Positions 40,137-49,582 are shown, numbered from the stretch's first letter. The stretch: 64,000 nt of DNA from Pseudomonas chlororaphis (GCF_000783395.1 NZ_JSFK01000029.1:24544-88543), one strand, 5' to 3'. The notes: a model not told the origin generated them from the sequence alone. Made by a program: numbers and translations.

Positions 40137-41675
40137 TCAGGTCGGCGCGCGCGGCGGAAAGATCCGCGTCGGCAGCCAGAAAATCAGCAGGATCAACGCC
40201 ACTGCGACGCCGGCCATGCACACATAGAGATCGGAAGAAGTCAGCACCACGGCTTGTTCGTGCAGGCGATGGGCGAGGCCCGGATCGCTGCGGTCGGCCA
40301 GCGGCGAATTGCCCAGGCTGTCGACCAGCATGGTCGAGTGGAAATGCAAACGCGCGGTGGTCAGCGCTTCGATCACCCCGGTAGCGACCACGGCCGCCAA
40401 GCCTTTCACCGTGTTGAACCACGCGGAGGCGAACGGCCCGTCCTGCGGCTGGATGCTGCCGGTGGACAACATCAACAGCGGCAACACCGACATCGGCTGA
40501 CCGAAGATCTGCAGCCATTGCAGGACGTAGAAATTGTCGCGAATCCATTCTGAAGTCAGCAGCGATCCGCCCAGGCAGGACAGCGTCAACATGCTCAAAC
40601 CCATGCCAAGCACCCAGCGGCAATCGACCCAGCGCAGGTTGCACAACGCTGCCACCAACGGCAGCGCAATCAGTTGCGGCAATGCGGCGATCAGCATGAT
40701 CGGTGCGGTCTGCGCCGGGCGATAACCCTGCACCTGCGCCAGATAACTCGACGGAATCAACACCACCGCCTGCAGAACTATCAGCACACCGGCCAGGGTC
40801 ATCAAGGCGAACGACAGGTTGCGGATACCGAGCATCTGCAATTTGAAAAACGGAATCGGTTGCGACCACTCGTTGATCAAAAACGCCACCAGCAACAGCG
40901 AACCGGCGCCGAGCAATCCACAGATCAGGCTCGACTCGAACCAGTCCAGCCGATTGCCCTGCAACAAACCGATCACCAACATACAGATCGCCGGAAAGCC
41001 CAGCAGCAGGCCTTTCCAGTTGAACGATTTGAGGCGTTCCAAACGCAGCGGGTCCTGCGGAATACCCCACGCGACCATCGCCATGGCGATCAGACAAGGC
41101 ACGATGATTTGCCAGAACGTCCACTGCCAGCCGACGTATTCCGTCCACAAACCGGCCAGCGGTGTACCGAGGCCCGGGCCGAATGTAGCCGTCAGTGCGT
41201 AGCCGGCCAGACCGTAGAGTTTGATATTCGCCGGCAAAAAGCGCAGAGCGACGGTCATCAGCATCGGTGGCAGCGCACCGCCGGCCAGCCCCTGCAAAGT
41301 GCGCATCAGCAGCAGACTTTCGTAGTTCGGTGCAAACGGGCACAGCACGCCAAGCAAGGTGAACAGGCTGATCGCGCAAAGGGTGAAGCGGCGCAGCGAG
41401 AAGGTCACCGAACACCACGGCGCGAAGGCCATGGCCGCGACCGAAGTGGCGGTGTAGCTGGCGACCAGCCAGGTGCCTTCGTCGTAACCGATGCTCAGCG
41501 CGCCACGGATGTCGGCCAGGGCCACCTTGGTGACCATCTCGTTGAGGCCCGACACCAGCACCGCCAGCAGCACGCCGACCAGGCCAATGATGATCCGCGC
41601 CCCGAACACCGGTGGCGTGGCCGCCTTCGCCGGGCTGGCCGCAGCGATGGGCGCTGCTGCCGTCAGGGATGTCAT
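40137..41675 (-). CDS. EmrB/DHA2-family multidrug MFS transporter
   Basis: 512 aa, 14-helix DHA2 layout. Motifs include GYDEGTWLVASYTATSVAAMAFAPWCSVTFSLRRF (motif A region), LMRTLQGLAGGALPPMLMTVALRFLP, GYALTATFGPGLGTPLAGLWTEYVGWQWTFWQII (motif C, with the G-rich antiporter signature) and QDGPFASAWFNTVKGLAAVVATGVIEAL in the second half. A proton-coupled exporter of hydrophobic drugs working with the adaptor and outer-membrane factor encoded next. LysR gene 190 bp upstream on the same strand. Confidence 0.92.
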   Translation of the reverse strand: MTSLTAAAPIAAASPAKAATPPVFGARIIIGLVGVLLAVLVSGLNEMVTKVALADIRGALSIGYDEGTWLVASYTATSVAAMAFAPWCSVTFSLRRFTLCAISLFTLLGVLCPFAPNYESLLLMRTLQGLAGGALPPMLMTVALRFLPANIKLYGLAGYALTATFGPGLGTPLAGLWTEYVGWQWTFWQIIVPCLIAMAMVAWGIPQDPLRLERLKSFNWKGLLLGFPAICMLVIGLLQGNRLDWFESSLICGLLGAGSLLLVAFLINEWSQPIPFFKLQMLGIRNLSFALMTLAGVLIVLQAVVLIPSSYLAQVQGYRPAQTAPIMLIAALPQLIALPLVAALCNLRWVDCRWVLGMGLSMLTLSCLGGSLLTSEWIRDNFYVLQWLQIFGQPMSVLPLLMLSTGSIQPQDGPFASAWFNTVKGLAAVVATGVIEALTTARLHFHSTMLVDSLGNSPLADRSDPGLAHRLHEQAVVLTSSDLYVCMAGVAVALILLIFWLPTRIFPPRAPT

Positions 41676-41785
41676 GAATTCACACTCCGGAGGGAAAAAT
41701 ACCGGAGCATCTTAGTCGGGCTTGGCAATGACGAAAATTGACTTATTGGCAGCTTATAAGTGCGTCAGACGCAATTATTAAAAGC

Positions 41786-41861
41786 AAAAGATCGCAGCCT
41801 TCGGCAGCTCCTACAGGGATATGCATTCCAATGTAGGAGCTGCCGAAGGCTGCGATCTTTT
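41786..41861. repeat. REPIN, GATCGCAGCCTTCGGCAGCTCC family
   Basis: Near-perfect inverted arms: AAAAGATCGCAGCCTTCGGC... and ...GCCGAAGGCTGCGATCTTTT around a 20-nt centre. It separates the lysR stop (41866) from the EmrB-like gene and matches 17503-17578. Confidence 0.93.
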
Positions 41862-41865
41862 GATC

Positions 41866-42783
41866 TTAGGGTTGTGCAGCCAGCCAGGTTTCGTCACAAC
41901 AGGCCTTGAGAGTTTCGCGCAGCCAGCGATGTGCCGGATCCTTGTCGAAACGCGGGTGCCAGGCCTGGGTCAGCATCAGCGTCGGCAACGGGATTGGCAG
42001 GTCGAACGAACGCAGTTTCAAACCGAGCCGACGCACACTCAGCAACGCTTCCTTGGGCACCGGCAGGATCAGGTCGGAATCCGGCAAGGCAAACATCGCC
42101 GCATGAAAACTCGGCGCGATCACCGCCACGCGCCGCTCCAGGCCTAGCGCATTCAGCGCCGTATCGATCGGGCCGCGCGCGATGCCGCGTCGCGACATGC
42201 TGATATGGGAAAACCCGGCGTAGCGCTCGGCGGTGATTTCACCGTCGAGCAATGGATGATCTTCGCGCACCAGTCCCACGAAGTGCGTCGAGAACAGGTT
42301 CTGTACTTTGACTTCAGGGGTGACGGGGCGAGTGTTGCTGACGCTCAGATCGATACGCCCTTCACGCAGGGCTTCATCGTCGCCATCGCCTTCCGGGACG
42401 AAGCGCAGCTCGCAGTGCGGCGCCAGTTGATCGAGGGTGTCGAACAGCTTGCCGCCGTAGACGCCGATGAAGAAGTCATTGGCGCGGATGCTGAAGCGTC
42501 GGCGCAGCGTGCCCAGCTCCACGGTGTCAGCGGAGCGGAACAGCAGCGCGGCCTGCTCGACCACATCGCGAACTTGCTCGCGTAATTCCAGGGCTTTGGG
42601 GGTTGGCACCAGGCCTCGACCGGCGCGCACCAGAATCGGATCACCGATCGCTTCGCGGATTCGCGTCAGGGTGCGGCTCATGGCGGCCGGACTGAGGTTC
42701 ATCCGCCGCGCGGCGCCGACCACACTGCCCTCGTCGAGCAAGGCGTCGAGGGCGACCAGAAGGTTCATGTCCGGGAGTTGCAT
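41866..42783 (-). CDS. LysR-family transcriptional regulator
   Basis: 305 aa. N-terminal HTH: MQLPDMNLLVALDALLDEGSVVGAARRMNLSPAAMSRTLTRIREAIGDPILVRAGRGLVPTPKALELREQV, canonical for LysR proteins (DMNLL...S.s..A.RL..S.pA.S..L...R). The C-terminal substrate-binding domain (from about 95, RRRFSIRANDFFIGVYGGKLFDTLDQLAPHCELRFVPEG) is of the NodD/NahR-like group. It lies 190 bp upstream of the EmrB-type pump gene on the same strand, so it may control that operon; the neighbouring ABC operon is an alternative target. Start set at 42783. Confidence 0.9.
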   Translation of the reverse strand: MQLPDMNLLVALDALLDEGSVVGAARRMNLSPAAMSRTLTRIREAIGDPILVRAGRGLVPTPKALELREQVRDVVEQAALLFRSADTVELGTLRRRFSIRANDFFIGVYGGKLFDTLDQLAPHCELRFVPEGDGDDEALREGRIDLSVSNTRPVTPEVKVQNLFSTHFVGLVREDHPLLDGEITAERYAGFSHISMSRRGIARGPIDTALNALGLERRVAVIAPSFHAAMFALPDSDLILPVPKEALLSVRRLGLKLRSFDLPIPLPTLMLTQAWHPRFDKDPAHRWLRETLKACCDETWLAAQP

Positions 42784-42863
42784 ACTGAGCACTCGTGGCG
42801 GATCAGGATTGATCTGGGCGCAATGCTAGCAAACATCCTTTAGGTATGGAGGCGCCGGACAGG

Positions 42864-42966
42864 ACGCCATCGCTGGCAAGCCAGCTCCCACAGTGGTTGA
42901 GGCGTTCACAACATCTGAAAACACCAAAAAACCTGTGGGAGCTGGCTTGCCAGCGATGGGGCCAGC
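42864..42966. repeat. REPIN, GCTGGCAAGCCAGCTCCCACA family
   Basis: ACGCCATCGCTGGCAAGCCA...CCCACAG and inverse CTGTGGGAGCTGGCTTGCCAGCGATGGGGCC around a 36-nt centre, between the lysR start and the ABC permease stop. Confidence 0.92.
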
Positions 42967-42980
42967 CGTCACGCCAGAAA

Positions 42981-43847
42981 TTACCGCTGCATCCCCCAAC
43001 GCTTGACGGTCACCCGCTCCAGCGTATCGAACACCAGATTCTCCACCAGCAACCCGATCAGAATCACCACCGCCAACCCGGCAAAAACCTTGTCGGTATA
43101 CAGCTCATTACGGTTCTGGAAGATGTACCAGCCCAGACCGCCCTTGCCACTGGTCGCACCAAACACCAGTTCCGCCGCAATCAACGTGCGCCAAGCGAAC
43201 GCCCAGCCGATCTTCAACCCGGCCAGAATCGACGGCAGCGCCGCCGGGATCAGGATGAACAGCACCAGTCGCAAACCCTTCAGACCATAATTGCGCCCAG
43301 CCATGCGCAGGGTGTCCGAAACCCCGAGAAACCCGGCATAGGTGTTCAGCGCCAGCGCCCACAACACCGAATGCACCAGCACGAAGATCAGGCTGTTCTG
43401 CCCCAGGCCAAACCACAGCAGCGCCAAGGGCAACAGGGCAATCGCCGGCAACGGGTTGAACATCGAGGTCATCGTGCTCAGCAGATCACGGCCCAACTGC
43501 GTCGACACCGCCAGCGTGGTCAGGGCAAAAGCGAGGACGATACCGATCAGATAGCCCTTGATCAGCACCACCAACGATATCCATACCTTGGCCAGCAGCT
43601 CACCGCTGAGCAGGCCTTCGAACAGCGCATGGCTGGTCTGCAGGAAACTCGGCAGCATCAAATCATTGTTCTGAATCCGCGCGACCACTTCCCACAGCAC
43701 CGCCAGCACAATCAGGATCAGGCCTTTACGCAACCAGCCCTGTTGCCACAGCCGCGTGCCGAGCGACAACTCTCGCTCGACCGGCACTTCAGTCAGCGGT
43801 TCCAGAACAATTTCAAACTCTTCACGCACAGATGATGAATGGCTCAT
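42981..43847 (-). CDS. ABC transporter permease, taurine/sulfonate type
   Basis: 288 aa with about six transmembrane helices. The EAA-like loop and SsuC/TauC-type features are visible: GLILIVLAVLWEVVARIQNN, TSMFNPLPAIALLPLALLWFGLGQNSLIFVLVHSVLWALALNTYAGF, GRNYGLKGLRLVLFILIPAALPSILAGLKIGWAFAWRTLIAAELV. The ATG at 43847 has AGGAGG about 8 bases upstream. With the ATPase (43868-44728) it forms an importer of the nitrate/sulfonate/taurine family. The gene encoding the periplasmic binding protein is missing from the window. Confidence 0.9.
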   Translation of the reverse strand: MSHSSSVREEFEIVLEPLTEVPVERELSLGTRLWQQGWLRKGLILIVLAVLWEVVARIQNNDLMLPSFLQTSHALFEGLLSGELLAKVWISLVVLIKGYLIGIVLAFALTTLAVSTQLGRDLLSTMTSMFNPLPAIALLPLALLWFGLGQNSLIFVLVHSVLWALALNTYAGFLGVSDTLRMAGRNYGLKGLRLVLFILIPAALPSILAGLKIGWAFAWRTLIAAELVFGATSGKGGLGWYIFQNRNELYTDKVFAGLAVVILIGLLVENLVFDTLERVTVKRWGMQR

Positions 43848-43867
43848 CGGGTAGACCTCCTGGCCGC

Positions 43868-44728
43868 TCAATAGGCAATGCGAATGTCGTTGAAGTCGTG
43901 GTCACGCTCGGTTTCCGGCGACTGGCCTTCATCGAACAGCAGACGATGAATGCGCCGCGCCGATTCCTGAAATGCCACGCCACCCAAGCTGTGCAAGTCG
44001 TATTGATGGCTGTGCACTTCGGCGCGCACTCGGCCGGGATGTGGCGACAGCAAAAGGATGCGATTGCCGACCACCAATGCCTCTTCAATCGAGTGGGTGA
44101 CGAACAACAAGGTGAAACGCACTTCTTCCCAGAGCAGCAGCAACTCTTCCTGCATCTTGCGTCGGGTCAGCGCATCGAGTGCGGCGAATGGTTCGTCCAT
44201 CAGCAGGATTTTCGGCTGCATCGCCAACGCTCGGGCAATCGCCACCCGTGCTTTCATGCCGCCGGACAAGGTGTGCGGATAGGCATCGGCGAACGCCGCC
44301 AGTCCGACCTTTTCCAGATAGTGCAGCGCACGCTCTTCGGCTTCTTTTTTCTTCAGCGTGCGCGATGCCAGCAGCGGAAACATCACGTTCTGTTTGACGG
44401 TTTTCCACGGCGGCAGTTGATCGAATTCCTGAAACACCACAATCCGGTCCGGCCCCGGCGCATCGACGCGCTGGCCTTGCAGACGGATCTCGCCTTCACA
44501 CGGCTGAATGAACCCGGCGACCGCTTTGAGCAAGGTAGATTTGCCGCAGCCGGACGGGCCGAGCAGCACGTAGCGATCGGCCGGGTCGATTTCAAAACTG
44601 ACTTGGTGGGTGGCGCGCACCACACGTTGCGGCGTGCGGTACTCGAGACTGACGTGATCGACCGCTAGCAGCGCGTCGCTGTGGGCGATCGGGTTGCTGG
44701 CCGCGTGGCCTGGCAAGGGAGCGTTCAT
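43868..44728 (-). CDS. ABC transporter ATPase, taurine/sulfonate type
   Basis: 286 aa. Walker A GPSGCGKST, Q-loop FQEFDQLPPWKTV, signature LSGGM, Walker B ILLMDEP, D-loop AALD and switch His in FVTHSIEE: a complete nucleotide-binding domain. The FQEFDQLPPWKTV and VGLAAFADAYPHTLSGGMKARVAIARALA parts resemble SsuB/TauB. Followed after 20 bp by the permease gene and preceded by a TauD-like gene 22 bp upstream, so one operon for an organosulfonate or similar substrate. Confidence 0.9.
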   Translation of the reverse strand: MNAPLPGHAASNPIAHSDALLAVDHVSLEYRTPQRVVRATHQVSFEIDPADRYVLLGPSGCGKSTLLKAVAGFIQPCEGEIRLQGQRVDAPGPDRIVVFQEFDQLPPWKTVKQNVMFPLLASRTLKKKEAEERALHYLEKVGLAAFADAYPHTLSGGMKARVAIARALAMQPKILLMDEPFAALDALTRRKMQEELLLLWEEVRFTLLFVTHSIEEALVVGNRILLLSPHPGRVRAEVHSHQYDLHSLGGVAFQESARRIHRLLFDEGQSPETERDHDFNDIRIAY

Positions 44729-44750
44729 GATGTGATCAATCTCCGGCGAA

Positions 44751-45647
44751 TCAGAAAGGCGCGTCGCCCTGAATGGTCGTGCGATACAGCTTGCGGCGCA
44801 GGTGCGCGGGGCAGCCGGCGGCGAGATGGATCAGCGAACGGTTGTCCCAGAACACCAGATCGTGGGGCTGCCACTGATGGCGGTAGATGTTCTGCGGCAG
44901 CACGCTGTGGGCGTACAGCTCGCTCAGCAATTGCTGGCTCTCGTCCTCCGGCAGACCGACGATGCGCGTGGTGAAACCTTCGCTGACGAACAGCGCTTTG
45001 CGTCCGTTTTCCGGGTGCGTACGCACCACCGGGTGCACCACTTCGGCAACTTGCGCCAGTTGCTCCGGGGTCAGGGTCGGACGCCAGTTGCCTTCGAATT
45101 TGGTTTCGCTGTAGCGGGCGGTGTAGGAGTGCGCGGCCGATCGACCTTCAACAGCTTTGCGCAACGCCTCGGGCAAGCTGTCCCAGGCTTTGTGCATATC
45201 GGCGAACAGGGTGTCACCACCCTCGGACGGCAACTCCTGCGCGTGGAGCATCGAGCCGAGGCTTGGCAGCTCTTTATAGGAGAGGTCGGAGTGCCAGAAC
45301 TTGCCGGCATCGCCGAGGCCGATGTTCTGGCCGTTTTCGACGATGTTGGAAACGATGAGGATTTCCGGGTGATTGGCCAGCAGGAACTGCTTGAGCACAT
45401 GGATCTGCAACACACCGAAGCGGCGGCTGAAGGCGATTTGCTGTTGCGGGGTGATTTGCTGGTCGCGAAATACCACGACGTGGTGATCCAGGTGCGCGCG
45501 ATGAATGCGCGCAAAGTCCTGATCATTGATCGGCCGGGTGAGGTCGAGGCCAATGATCTCGGCGCCGACGGCACCGCTGAACGGTCGGATTTCAAAGGAT
45601 TGCGGCGCGGCGGTCGCGGCGCTTGGGGAAGCAGTAGCTGCGGACAT
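44751..45647 (-). CDS. TauD/TfdA-family 2-oxoglutarate dioxygenase
   Basis: 298 aa. The facial triad is visible: WHSDLSY (HxD) near 124-130 and the distal His in NRSLIHLAAG near 270, then the 2-oxoglutarate-binding Arg in RKLYRTTIQGDAP. TauD-type enzymes oxidise taurine or alkyl sulfates/sulfonates to release sulfite. First gene of the operon with a taurine-type ABC transporter, which fits sulfur scavenging; the exact substrate is open. Start ATG 45647 with GGAGATGGAAAG upstream. Confidence 0.88.
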   Translation of the reverse strand: MSAATASPSAATAAPQSFEIRPFSGAVGAEIIGLDLTRPINDQDFARIHRAHLDHHVVVFRDQQITPQQQIAFSRRFGVLQIHVLKQFLLANHPEILIVSNIVENGQNIGLGDAGKFWHSDLSYKELPSLGSMLHAQELPSEGGDTLFADMHKAWDSLPEALRKAVEGRSAAHSYTARYSETKFEGNWRPTLTPEQLAQVAEVVHPVVRTHPENGRKALFVSEGFTTRIVGLPEDESQQLLSELYAHSVLPQNIYRHQWQPHDLVFWDNRSLIHLAAGCPAHLRRKLYRTTIQGDAPF

Positions 45648-46034
45648 CTTTCCATCTCCCACGCACGGCGCGCTCACGGGCGCGCTCGTCGATCAGACAC
45701 TCACGCTGGATTGCGTGTTGGTTCAGGTCGTGCGGCGCGCCGATTGGTCGGCAGGTACGCAGGGGGATGACTTTATAGCTATAAGAATCGGAAATTAAAT
45801 ACCGTTAATGAATAACGATATGGCGATTGGTGAGGAATGGACTGGATGGTGAGTGACGGTTTTTGTCACTTACTGACAGGCATGTGGTGTTTTGGCTGGC
45901 GCCATCGCTGGCAAGCCAGCTCCCACAGGGTTCTCGGCTGGAACATCAATATGTATCCGACACAGAAACCTGTGGGAGCTGCGGTGCGACGATTCGACTT
46001 GCCAGCGATGAGGCCGGCAAGGCCACTAGAGGAA
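45648..46034. other. Intergenic region with promoter of tauD-like operon
   Basis: 387 bp, gene-free. The first 150 bp (AT-rich around 45780-45830: ATAAGAATCGGAAATTAAAT) should hold the promoter of the leftward tauD-like operon. The remainder is a REP chimera (45901-46018). I see no open frame with coding character. Confidence 0.5.
45901..46018. repeat. REPIN with an altered right arm
   Basis: Left arm GCCATCGCTGGCAAGCCAGC...CCCACAGG as in the other copies. The right arm reads GTGGGAGCTG, then about 16 extra bases (45981-45997, GCGGTGCGACGATTCGA), then CTTGCCAGCGATGAGGCCGGC. The extra segment belongs to another common Pseudomonas repeat type, so this is a composite element. Confidence 0.8.
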
Positions 46035-47402
46035 TCAACGCTCGTGCAACGCCTCTGCCCGCGCACGAATGATCGGCTTGAGCAGATAACTCAACACCGA
46101 CTTCTTGCCGGTAATGATGTCCACAGACGCCACCATCCCCGGGATGATCAGCAACGGCTTCTCGTCCGTGCCCAAGTGGCTGCGCTCAGTGCGCACCTTG
46201 ATGATGTAGTACGTGGTTTTCTTGTCTTCGTCGGTGATGGTGTCGGCACCGATCTGCTCAAGCTTGGCTTTGAGCCCGCCATAGATGGTGTAGTCGTACG
46301 CGGTGAATTTGACGATCGCTTCCTGCCCCGGGTGCAGGAAGGCGATGTCTTGCGGACGGATCTTCGCTTCGACCAGCAAGGTGTCATCCAGCGGTACGAT
46401 TTCGACCATGTCGCTGCCCGGCTGGATCACGCCGCCGATGGTGTTGACCAGCAACTTGTTGACGATACCGCGCACCGGCGATGTCACCAGCGTACGGCTG
46501 ACGCGGTCTTCCAGCGCCTTGCCCGTCGCGCTGGCCTTGTTCAGGTCGGTGCGGGCTTCGTTGAGTTGGGTCAGCGCTTCGCTGCGGAATTTGCCGCGCG
46601 TTTCGTCGATCTTGCGCTGCACTTCCTTGATCGCCGATTCGGCACGCGGAATGGCCAGCGTCGTTGCATCCAGCTGACCACGGGTTTCCACCTCGGCACG
46701 CTTCAGACGCAAGACCTCCACCGGGGACACCGCACCCTGCGCGACCAGCGGCTCGGACATGTTGATTTCCTGCCGCTGCAAGCCGAGCTGCTGACGATAC
46801 TGCGCTTGCTTGGAGGCGAATTCGCGCAGCTCTTGCTGACGCTGAATCAACTGCTCCTGCAAACCACCGATCTCGTCGTGCAATTGCTGCCGGCGGCTGA
46901 TGTACAGCGATTCCTCACTTTTCGCCTGCCCCGGAACGGCTTTGAGCACGTCCTCGGGGAAATTCAGCGGACGGTCATCCACTTCGGCACTCAGACGTTC
47001 CACGCGCAGCAACATCGACAGGCGATCGGCCTCGGTTTCGCCGACGTTGGAAGCAAATCGTGTGTCGTCGAGGCGAATCAGCGGTGCGCCGGCTTCGACG
47101 ATCTGGCCTTCCTTGACGAACAGTTCGGAGATGATCCCGCCCTCAAGGTTCTGGATTTTCTGAATCTTCGACGACGGAATCGCCTTGCCGTCGCCCTTGG
47201 TCACTTCGTCGATCACGGCGAAGTTGGCCCACAGCAGCAGAAAGATGAAGAAGCCGATGATCGCCCAGATGGTCAGGCGCACGACGCGCGGGGCGTCTTC
47301 GATCAGCGCTTTGTTGACCTCCGGCAGCGGCTGGCCCTGCAGCGATGCCGAGCCTTTGAAGTAGCGACGGATCGAATCCTTGAAACCCGACTTAAGCAAC
47401 AC
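46035..47402 (-). CDS. lapC: LapC, membrane-fusion protein of the LapA type 1 secretion system
   Basis: 455-residue HlyD-family adaptor linking the inner-membrane ABC exporter LapB to LapE. One transmembrane segment (LTIWAIIGFFIFLLLWANF, about 40-60) follows a short cytoplasmic N-terminus. The lipoyl half IQNLEGGIISELFVKEGQIVEAGAPLIRLD, a long coiled coil (about 120-300) and TSPVRGIVNKLLVNTIGGVIQPGSDMVEIVP are typical. Its start overlaps the lapB stop by 11 nt. Identification rests on the lapE-lapB-lapC order next to lapA, as in P. fluorescens. Confidence 0.92.
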   Translation of the reverse strand: MLLKSGFKDSIRRYFKGSASLQGQPLPEVNKALIEDAPRVVRLTIWAIIGFFIFLLLWANFAVIDEVTKGDGKAIPSSKIQKIQNLEGGIISELFVKEGQIVEAGAPLIRLDDTRFASNVGETEADRLSMLLRVERLSAEVDDRPLNFPEDVLKAVPGQAKSEESLYISRRQQLHDEIGGLQEQLIQRQQELREFASKQAQYRQQLGLQRQEINMSEPLVAQGAVSPVEVLRLKRAEVETRGQLDATTLAIPRAESAIKEVQRKIDETRGKFRSEALTQLNEARTDLNKASATGKALEDRVSRTLVTSPVRGIVNKLLVNTIGGVIQPGSDMVEIVPLDDTLLVEAKIRPQDIAFLHPGQEAIVKFTAYDYTIYGGLKAKLEQIGADTITDEDKKTTYYIIKVRTERSHLGTDEKPLLIIPGMVASVDIITGKKSVLSYLLKPIIRARAEALHER

Positions 47403-49557
47403 TGATCTGCCCCTTCTTCAACGCTTCCATCACGGCGGCTTTCGGGCCATCGGCGAGAATCTGTCCACGGTCGATGACCAGCAGACGATCGACCAGCGAC
47501 AACAGTGAAGCCCGGTGCGTGACCAGCACCACGGTCTTGTTTTCAATCACCGCCGCGAGGCGTTGCTTGAGGCGTTCTTCACCGGTGTTGTCCATCGCAC
47601 TGGTCGGCTCGTCCATCAGCAAAATCGGTGGGTTGAGCAACAAGGCCCGGGCCAGCGCGACGTTCTGCCGTTGGCCGCCAGACAGGTTTTGCCCGCGCTC
47701 GCCTACTTGAAGCTCATAGCCTTGCGGATGCAGACGGGCGAATTCGTGGACGCCAGCCAGTTCGGCCGCCTGCAGGACAAGCTCGTCTTCTACATAACGT
47801 GCGCCGGAGACGAGGTTGTCACGCAGGGTGCCGGCCAGCAGTTGAATGTCTTGCGGCACGTAGCCGATGTTGTAGCGCAGTTCGCTGACGTCGATCTGGC
47901 GGATATCCACACCGTCGACCAGCAACGCACCGTCGTCCGGCTGATACAGGCCGACCAGCAGTTTCGCCAGCGAACTCTTGCCCGAGCCGCTGCGACCGAT
48001 GATGCCGATCTTCTCGCCGGGACGGATCACCAGGTTGATGTTCTTCAGCGCCGGGTTCTGTTGTTCCGGGTAGGTGAAACTGAGCTGACGGCATTCGATC
48101 GCGCCTTGCAGGACCTTGCGGCTCAACGGGCGCTCTTCGAAATTGCGTTCTTGCGGCAGCTCCATCATCTGGTCGACCGAAGTCATGGTCACCCGCGCCT
48201 GCTGATAACGGGTCAGCAGACCCGACAGCGACGCCAGCGGACTCAGTGCGCGGCCGCTGAGCATGTAGCAGGCAATCAGACCGCCCATGCTCAGGTTGCC
48301 GGCGATGATCTGGTACACGCCGAAGACGATCATGATCACCCCGGCCAGTTGCTGGATCAGCAGGGTGATGTTCATCGCCAGACCGGAGAGCATTTTCACC
48401 CGCAGCTCGAGACGGCTGAGGGTACCGATGGTCTGTTCCCACTGGTACTGGCGTTCGCTCTCGGCGTTGTTGACCTTGACCGCGTCGAGGCCGGCGAGGG
48501 TTTCGATCAGGCTCGACTGGCGCTCGGCACCGAGGGCCATGGTGCGTTCCATGGTGGCCACCAGCGGCTTCTGCAAGGCGTAGCCGATCAGCAGGGCAAT
48601 CGGGAACGCCAACACTGGAATCCACACCAGATGCCCGCCGAGAATGGCGATGACAATAAAGATGAGGATGGTGAACGGCAGGTCGATCAGGCTGGTTAGG
48701 GTCAGCGAGGCGAGGAAGTCGCGCAGGCTCTGAAACTCGTGGATGCTCTGCGCAAAACTGCCGACCCGCGCCGGGCGGTACTTCATCGCCATGCCGACGA
48801 TGCGTTCGAACAACGTTGCAGAGATGATCAGGTCGGTTTTCTTCCCGGCCAGATCCAGGCACAGGCTGCGCAGACTTTTGAGGACCAAATCGAAGATGTA
48901 GGCGCCGGTGATACCCAGCGCCAGCACCCACAGGGTCGCTTCGGCCTGGTTCGGCACCACGCGGTCGTAGACGTTCATCACGAACAGCGGCGCGGCCATG
49001 GCAATGATGTTGATCAGGAAACTCGCGGCGATCGCATCGGCGTACAGCCAGCGCGAACGCTTGAGGGTGTCACGGAACCACGAGCGTGCACGCGGAATCA
49101 GCGTGCCGTGGTTGACGTCGAATTTGTGTTGCGGCTGAGCGAAAAAGACTTTGCCGGTGTAATCGTCGGCGAGCAGTTCGCGACTGACGATGGACTCGCC
49201 GCCGTCGGTTTCGCTGAGCAGCACCCGCGCTTCGTTGTCACCCTGCCAGCCGAGCAGGACGGCGCTGCGACCATCCTTGAGCAGCAGCAAGGCCGGCATG
49301 GCGATCGCCGGAATTTCTTCCAGTTTGCGCTGCAATACCCGACCTTGCAGGCCGGCGCGAGCCGCCGCGCGGGGCAGCAACTCGACACTCAGGCGTTGTT
49401 TGGGCAGCGGCAGGCCGGTGGTCAGCATCGCCGCGCTGGCGGGTTTCTGATGAAGCATGCAAAGGGCGAGCAGACCGTCCAGTAAAGGATCGTCGTGCAA
49501 CGCGCGTGGATCATGACTGAGTTGAACTCGACTGACTTCTGATTCCACGCTCGACAC
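47392..49557 (-). CDS. lapB: LapB, ABC exporter of LapA (type I secretion)
   Basis: 721 aa. An N-terminal C39-like domain (about 25-145: LLALCMLHQKPASAAMLTTGLPLP, PALLLLKDGRSAVLLGWQGDNEARV) lacks the catalytic Cys (Leu/Ala-rich around it), as in RTX exporters of this kind. Then six transmembrane helices (from about 175: ADAIAASFLINIIAMAAPLFVMNVYDRVVPNQAEATLWVLALG) and the nucleotide-binding domain: Walker A GRSGSGKSS, signature LSGGQRQ, Walker B ILLMDEPTSAMD. It energises LapA export with LapC and LapE. The lapC start overlaps its end. Confidence 0.93.
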   Translation of the reverse strand: MSSVESEVSRVQLSHDPRALHDDPLLDGLLALCMLHQKPASAAMLTTGLPLPKQRLSVELLPRAAARAGLQGRVLQRKLEEIPAIAMPALLLLKDGRSAVLLGWQGDNEARVLLSETDGGESIVSRELLADDYTGKVFFAQPQHKFDVNHGTLIPRARSWFRDTLKRSRWLYADAIAASFLINIIAMAAPLFVMNVYDRVVPNQAEATLWVLALGITGAYIFDLVLKSLRSLCLDLAGKKTDLIISATLFERIVGMAMKYRPARVGSFAQSIHEFQSLRDFLASLTLTSLIDLPFTILIFIVIAILGGHLVWIPVLAFPIALLIGYALQKPLVATMERTMALGAERQSSLIETLAGLDAVKVNNAESERQYQWEQTIGTLSRLELRVKMLSGLAMNITLLIQQLAGVIMIVFGVYQIIAGNLSMGGLIACYMLSGRALSPLASLSGLLTRYQQARVTMTSVDQMMELPQERNFEERPLSRKVLQGAIECRQLSFTYPEQQNPALKNINLVIRPGEKIGIIGRSGSGKSSLAKLLVGLYQPDDGALLVDGVDIRQIDVSELRYNIGYVPQDIQLLAGTLRDNLVSGARYVEDELVLQAAELAGVHEFARLHPQGYELQVGERGQNLSGGQRQNVALARALLLNPPILLMDEPTSAMDNTGEERLKQRLAAVIENKTVVLVTHRASLLSLVDRLLVIDRGQILADGPKAAVMEALKKGQISVA

Positions 49558-49582
49558 TCTTTGACAGTTGAAAAGGGATAAC

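Noticed and set aside
40111..41418. An N-terminal extension of the adaptor frame to 41418
   Set aside because: This part lies over the EmrB-like gene in another frame and is Arg/Asp-rich without hydrophobic character; a proper start with ribosome-binding site exists at 40110.
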